Part shown: positions 5,513 to 8,608 of the stretch, one piece after another | Position numbering within the stretch: position 1 is the first letter of the stretch | How the letters are laid out: each line of letters starts with the position of its first letter | Source: Actinomycetes bacterium | Lineage (GTDB): Bacteria; Actinomycetota; Acidimicrobiia; Acidimicrobiales; RAAP-2 | Direction of reading: 5' to 3' | Assembly (NCBI GenBank): GCA_025352305.1 | Contig: JANXTQ010000067.1 | Span: 1 to 8,608 of the forward strand | DNA: 8,608 bases | Notes under the pieces: model-generated | Seen by the model: the letters and a program-made list of their open reading frames with translations, nothing else | What the model was told of the DNA's origin: nothing | Databases searched by the model: none | Position numbers and translations under genes: made by a program

Positions 5513-6631
5513 ATGATCATCGGAGTTCCCTCAGAGGTAAAGACCGACGAGTACCGCGTCGCCATCACTCCCGCCGGCGTTCGCGAACTTGTCGCAGCAG
5601 GTCACCGAGTTCATATCGAGCGAGGCGCTGGTCTCGGATCGTCGATTCGCGACGCCGACTTCATGGCGACCGGCGCCACGATTGTTGATGACGTGGACGA
5701 GTTGTGGGGTGAAAGCGAGATGGTTCTGAAGGTTAAAGAACCAATTGAGTCCGAGTACCACCGGCTCTCGTTGCGAAAAAACCAAGTTCTGTTCACTTAT
5801 CTCCATCTCGCCGCCAGCCGCTCGTGTACTGATGCACTGGTGTCAGCTGGAAACGTGGCGATCGCGTACGAGACGGTGCGCATGCGCGACAACTCACTAC
5901 CGTTACTCACGCCAATGAGCGAAGTCGCCGGACGCATGGCGCCGTTAATGGGCGCGCACCACCTGATGCGCGCGGGTGGGGGACGCGGCACTCTGGTATG
6001 TGGCGTGCCGGGCGTCGCCGCAGCGAACGTGGTCGTGATTGGTGCCGGTGTCGCGGGATTGGCGGCAGCCACGTTGGCGGTGGGCATGCACGCGAACGTG
6101 GAAATCTTTGATCGCAACCTCGATCGCCTACGCACCGTCGATCACCATTTTCGAGGTGAAGTCGAAACGGTTGCTTCGTCCGCTCATGCGATCGAAGAGA
6201 GTTGCATGCTCGCCGACATCGTCATTGGCGCAGTACTCGTAGTCGGGGCCAAAGCGCCCAAGCTCGTCAGCGACGACCTCGTCTCGCGCATGCGTCCGGG
6301 TTCGGTTCTCGTCGATATCTCAGTGGACCAGGGCGGGTGTTTTGAAGCAACCCGTCCGACCACTCACTCTGATCCCGTGTTTGAACACAACGGCTGCATC
6401 TTTTACTGCGTGGCCAATATGCCCGGAGCGGTGCCCAACACCTCGACGCACGCACTAGCGAACGCGACATTGCCCTACACGATTGAACTCGCACGTCGAG
6501 GTTGGCGTGGTGCGGTAATGGCAGATGATTCATTGGCCGAGGGTGTCAACGTCGCAGATGGTCACATCACGTACGGACCAGTGGCCGATGCCCACGGACT
6601 GAGTTCAACTCCGTTGTCGTCGCTGCTCTAA
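5513..6631 (+). CDS. ald: Alanine dehydrogenase
   Basis: The 372-residue protein matches L-alanine dehydrogenase end to end (L-alanine + NAD+ + water to pyruvate + ammonium + NADH, reversible; cytosolic, usually hexameric). The N-terminal MIIGVPSEVKTDEYRVAITP carries Arg15 for substrate carboxylate. KVKEP holds Lys75, YLHLAASR holds His98 (two residues later than in the M. tuberculosis enzyme because of a small insertion near 86-90). The NAD site is VVVIGAGVAG (173-182), with Asp200 ending the second strand, as expected for NAD rather than NADP. LVDISVDQGGCFE (266-278) holds Asp272, and YCVANMPGAVPNTST (298-312) closes the active site. ATG at 5513 fits the conserved N-terminus; AAGGAA lies 10 nt upstream. 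In this locus its likely job is to recover pyruvate from alanine made by the aminotransferase. All key residues are present. Confidence 0.96.
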   Translation: MIIGVPSEVKTDEYRVAITPAGVRELVAAGHRVHIERGAGLGSSIRDADFMATGATIVDDVDELWGESEMVLKVKEPIESEYHRLSLRKNQVLFTYLHLAASRSCTDALVSAGNVAIAYETVRMRDNSLPLLTPMSEVAGRMAPLMGAHHLMRAGGGRGTLVCGVPGVAAANVVVIGAGVAGLAAATLAVGMHANVEIFDRNLDRLRTVDHHFRGEVETVASSAHAIEESCMLADIVIGAVLVVGAKAPKLVSDDLVSRMRPGSVLVDISVDQGGCFEATRPTTHSDPVFEHNGCIFYCVANMPGAVPNTSTHALANATLPYTIELARRGWRGAVMADDSLAEGVNVADGHITYGPVADAHGLSSTPLSSLL

Positions 6632-6636
6632 TACTT

Positions 6637-6650
6637 TTCGCTCGCGCGAA
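6637..6650 (+). promoter_or_regulatory. Weak hairpin in the ald-MFS gap
   Basis: TTCGC (6637-6641) pairs with GCGAA (6646-6650) around a TCGC loop, 5 nt after the ald stop. A GC-rich run and then ATTTTG follow, too distant and too short for a confident intrinsic terminator. The rest of this 52-nt gap shows only the MFS ribosome binding site AGGGG (6672-6676). Confidence 0.3.
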
Positions 6651-6683
6651 GCGCCGCCGCCGACATTTTGTAGGGGCACGAAA

Positions 6684-8249
6684 GTGACAAACGGCAATTA
6701 CCATGAGCCGACCGACCGACCGAAACGAATTGAGTCAATGATGACTGACGCCGCGACGACAACTCCCGCAAACACTGAAATAACTGAGCCGGATCCGCGC
6801 CGCTGGTTTGCCTTGGTCGTCATTGCCATTGCTCAGTTGATGGTGGTACTTGACGCGTCAATTGTCAACATCGCGCTTCCGCACGCCGCCAAGGCGCTGT
6901 CGATCTCGAATGCAAATCGCCAATGGGCGGTGACGGCCTACACCTTGACCTTCGGTGGTTTCTTGCTTCTCGGCGGACGTATTGGTGACTACCTCGGGCG
7001 CAAGCGCGCGTTCCTGGTCGGACTACTTGGATTCGCCGGTGCGTCGTTGCTCGGTGGACTGTCGGTGAACCAGCAGATGCTGTTTGGCGCCCGCGCATTG
7101 CAGGGAATCTTCGGTGCGCTGCTTGCACCCGCCGCGTTGTCGCTGATTTCGGTGACCTTTACAGATTCCAAAGAGCGCGCCAAGGCATTCGGTGTCTACG
7201 GGGCACTGTCGGGCGTGGGAGCGGCGATCGGACTTATTGCTGGAGGACTGTTAACCCAGTACGTGGGTTGGCGCTGGTGCTTATTCGTTAACACGCCCAT
7301 GGCGTTAATTGCCTTCGTGTTGGCGATTCCTAACGTGCGCGAGTCAAAAGTTCATGGTCATCCCAAGTACGACATTCCAGGCGCACTGACGGCCACCATT
7401 GGCATGGTCGCAATTGTGTACGGCGTCTCGCAGGCAGCGAACCCGATGCACGGATGGAGCTCGACGAACGCCTGGCCCTACATGGCTGTTGGCGCAATTT
7501 TGCTCGCGATGTTCTTCGTCATTGAGTCGCGCGTGAAGTCGCCGTTGCTGCCACTGCGACTCATTACCGAGCGCCACCGCGCCGGCGCGTATCTCACGCA
7601 GCTCTTGGTCGGTCTCGGACTGTTCGGCATGTTCTTGTTCATGACGTACTACTTCCAAAACGTGCACCTGTACTCGGCCGTCAAGTCCGGCCTGCTCTTT
7701 TTGCCGTTCTCGCTGGGCGTGATCGCGTCGGCCATTGCCGCGACGCGGTTACTGCCTCGATTTGGACCGCGCCCGTTGGCCTCGATGGGCTGTCTAATGG
7801 CCGCCGCAGGACTGTTCTATTTGAGCTACATCACGCCATCAAGTGCCTACATCAGCCACGTGATGCCCGCAATGTTGATCATGAGTTTGGGCCTCGGCAT
7901 GGCCTTCGTCGCGTTGTCATCGACGGCACTTTTCAATGTTGAACCGCAGGACACCGGTGCCGCATCCGCGGTACTAACTACAACGCAACAGGTCGGTGGA
8001 TCCTTCGGTACGGCGATTCAAAACACGGTGGCGGTTTCTGCCGGTACAACTTTTGGAGCGTCATGGGCACTGTTGCATCACTCCAAGCCCACGGCGCAGG
8101 TTTTGGCGGCAGCGTCGGTGCACGGTTATGACCAGGCGTTCAGACTCGGTGCTCTCTGCTTACTGGCGGGTTCGTTGATCTTTTACGTCTTCGTCAACGT
8201 CGACCGTCACCATCTCGGTCAAAACGACGCCGCGCCCGCCGGCCACTAA
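6684..8249 (+). CDS. MFS transporter, DHA2 (14-TM, EmrB/QacA-type) family
   Basis: This 521-residue polytopic membrane protein has a roughly 40-residue cytoplasmic lead and then 14 or so hydrophobic segments, the DHA2 pattern. LDASIVNIALP (56-66) is the helix-1 motif of drug:H+ antiporters. GGRIGDYLGRKR (97-108) is MFS motif A after helix 2. YGALSGVGAAIGLIAGGLL (172-190) is motif C, the antiporter motif of helix 5, followed by GWRWCLFVNTP (195-205). It probably exports a small molecule in exchange for protons. GTG at 6684 is chosen because AGGGG lies 7 nt upstream; ATG codons at 6738 and 6741 could also start a protein 18-19 residues shorter and lack such a site. It follows ald by 52 nt on the same strand, so it may belong to the arm, perhaps exporting excess amine or an unrelated compound. 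Its TAA overlaps the convergent DUF5522 stop. Confidence 0.92.
   Translation: MTNGNYHEPTDRPKRIESMMTDAATTTPANTEITEPDPRRWFALVVIAIAQLMVVLDASIVNIALPHAAKALSISNANRQWAVTAYTLTFGGFLLLGGRIGDYLGRKRAFLVGLLGFAGASLLGGLSVNQQMLFGARALQGIFGALLAPAALSLISVTFTDSKERAKAFGVYGALSGVGAAIGLIAGGLLTQYVGWRWCLFVNTPMALIAFVLAIPNVRESKVHGHPKYDIPGALTATIGMVAIVYGVSQAANPMHGWSSTNAWPYMAVGAILLAMFFVIESRVKSPLLPLRLITERHRAGAYLTQLLVGLGLFGMFLFMTYYFQNVHLYSAVKSGLLFLPFSLGVIASAIAATRLLPRFGPRPLASMGCLMAAAGLFYLSYITPSSAYISHVMPAMLIMSLGLGMAFVALSSTALFNVEPQDTGAASAVLTTTQQVGGSFGTAIQNTVAVSAGTTFGASWALLHHSKPTAQVLAAASVHGYDQAFRLGALCLLAGSLIFYVFVNVDRHHLGQNDAAPAGH
6708..6723 (+). repeat. Tetranucleotide repeat (CCGA)x4 inside the MFS gene start
   Basis: Four exact CCGA copies encode residues 9-14 of the MFS protein, between the GTG start and the alternative ATG pair. 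A gain or loss of one unit would shift the frame from the GTG start. Four copies is short for a slipping repeat. Confidence 0.5.
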
Positions 8250-8473
8250 TTCTCGAGGTACGGACAGTGCCGACATCCGCTGTCACAGCAGGTGCCGCGC
8301 TCCTGCAGTGTCACGACGGTCAACACGCTCAGCGAGCTTTGAGGATCAAGATAACTCGCACGATTTTCGCGTACGGCACGTTCGTGAGCCTCAATGATCT
8401 CGGCGTAGTCAGCGCGCATTGGATCAAGACGTGACGGGTGCGGCAAGGGAATTGGTGTTGGTGCCACACTCAC
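8246..8473 (-). CDS. Small cysteine-rich DUF5522 protein
   Basis: The protein is about 75 residues from a GTG at 8473. PLPHPSRLDP near the N-terminus and RGTCCDSGCRHCPY at the C-terminus, with a Cys-Cys-x3-Cys-x2-Cys cluster (residues 62, 63, 67 and 70), match my memory of the short DUF5522 family. The cysteines could bind a metal or iron-sulfur cluster, but no function is established that I know of. The frame is open back to an ATG at 8566, but that lies inside the upstream dehydrogenase's coding end, so a later start is more likely. GTG codons at 8497, 8494, 8473 and 8467 are all possible, and none has a strong ribosome binding site. It follows the MDR dehydrogenase by about 37 nt on the same strand, suggesting one transcript. 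Its TAG overlaps the MFS TAA. The family call is fairly sure; the start is uncertain. Confidence 0.8.
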   Translation of the reverse strand: MSVAPTPIPLPHPSRLDPMRADYAEIIEAHERAVRENRASYLDPQSSLSVLTVVTLQERGTCCDSGCRHCPYLEN

Positions 8474-8510
8474 GTGGTGCAACTTAACGTTCACCACATT
8501 GACATGATCG

Positions 8511-8608
8511 CTAATTGGTGCTGAGAATGATCTTGCCGAATTTTCCCGATTCGCCAAATGCGTCATAGGCCTCTTGGACGCGATCGAGCGGAAAACTCAT
8601 GGCGACCG
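8511..8608 (-). CDS. MDR-superfamily (zinc-type alcohol dehydrogenase/quinone oxidoreductase-like) C-terminus, cut by window edge
   Basis: Only the last 31 codons are in the window, ending at TAG (8513-8511). The visible FPLDRVQEAYDAFGESGKFGKIIL is the typical end of medium-chain dehydrogenases/reductases: an amphipathic helix with QEAYDAF, then GKFGKIIL as the final strand. These proteins are NAD(P)H-dependent oxidoreductases. Whether this one carries zinc or acts on alcohols, quinones or enoyl compounds cannot be told from this piece. It runs in the same direction as the DUF5522 gene and away from the amine locus, so it probably belongs to the next transcription unit. Confidence 0.78.
   Translation of the reverse strand, partial: VAMSFPLDRVQEAYDAFGESGKFGKIILSTN

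Noticed and set aside
8473..8566. N-terminal extension of the DUF5522 frame to an ATG at 8566
   Set aside because: It would overlap the coding end of the upstream MDR dehydrogenase in another frame, and the extra residues are not DUF5522-like.
1..8608. Mobile element, CRISPR array, phage or tRNA content
   Set aside because: No transposase, integrase, spaced direct repeats, long terminal inverted repeats or tRNA-like cloverleaf were seen; the window is almost fully occupied by metabolic and transport genes.

Overview
This 8.6 kb bacterial window is densely coding. It most likely comes from an actinobacterium. The alanine dehydrogenase, class III aminotransferase and small DUF5522 protein all resemble actinobacterial versions, GTG starts are common, and the DNA is moderately GC-rich by eye (not counted). 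The exact lineage cannot be fixed from the window. A mid-GC actinobacterium such as an Acidimicrobiia-like one is only a guess.

Layout: a divergent control region (about 2236-2438) separates two arms. Leftward (- strand) is a tight operon: an Lrp/AsnC regulator, a class III PLP aminotransferase overlapping it in a GTGA junction, and an FAD-dependent DAO-family oxidoreductase that starts 2 nt after the aminotransferase stop and runs off the left edge. Rightward (+ strand) are a gamma-aminobutyraldehyde dehydrogenase (PatD-like), a 12-TM APC-superfamily permease, an alanine dehydrogenase (Ald) and a DHA2-type MFS transporter. Gaps between them are 41-52 nt, and two of these gaps hold perfect inverted repeats. 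At the right edge, on the - strand, are the last 31 codons of a zinc-type/MDR dehydrogenase and a small cysteine-rich DUF5522 protein. The DUF5522 stop codon overlaps that of the MFS gene.

The central genes read as an amine (probably putrescine or a related diamine) catabolic locus. The permease would import the amine. The aminotransferase, or possibly the FAD enzyme, would convert it to an aminoaldehyde, and the PatD-like dehydrogenase would oxidise that to the amino acid (GABA if the substrate is putrescine). If the aminotransferase uses pyruvate, the alanine formed would be deaminated by Ald to pyruvate, NADH and ammonium, closing an amino-group shuttle. The Lrp/AsnC protein probably controls both arms. 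Substrate and amino acceptor are inferred from families and context. No GABA aminotransferase/succinic-semialdehyde dehydrogenase pair, rRNA, tRNA, CRISPR array or mobile element was seen. I found no clearly undescribed system. The most distinctive points are the alanine-recycling arrangement, the hairpins between genes, a tetranucleotide repeat just inside the MFS gene and the overlapping convergent stops.
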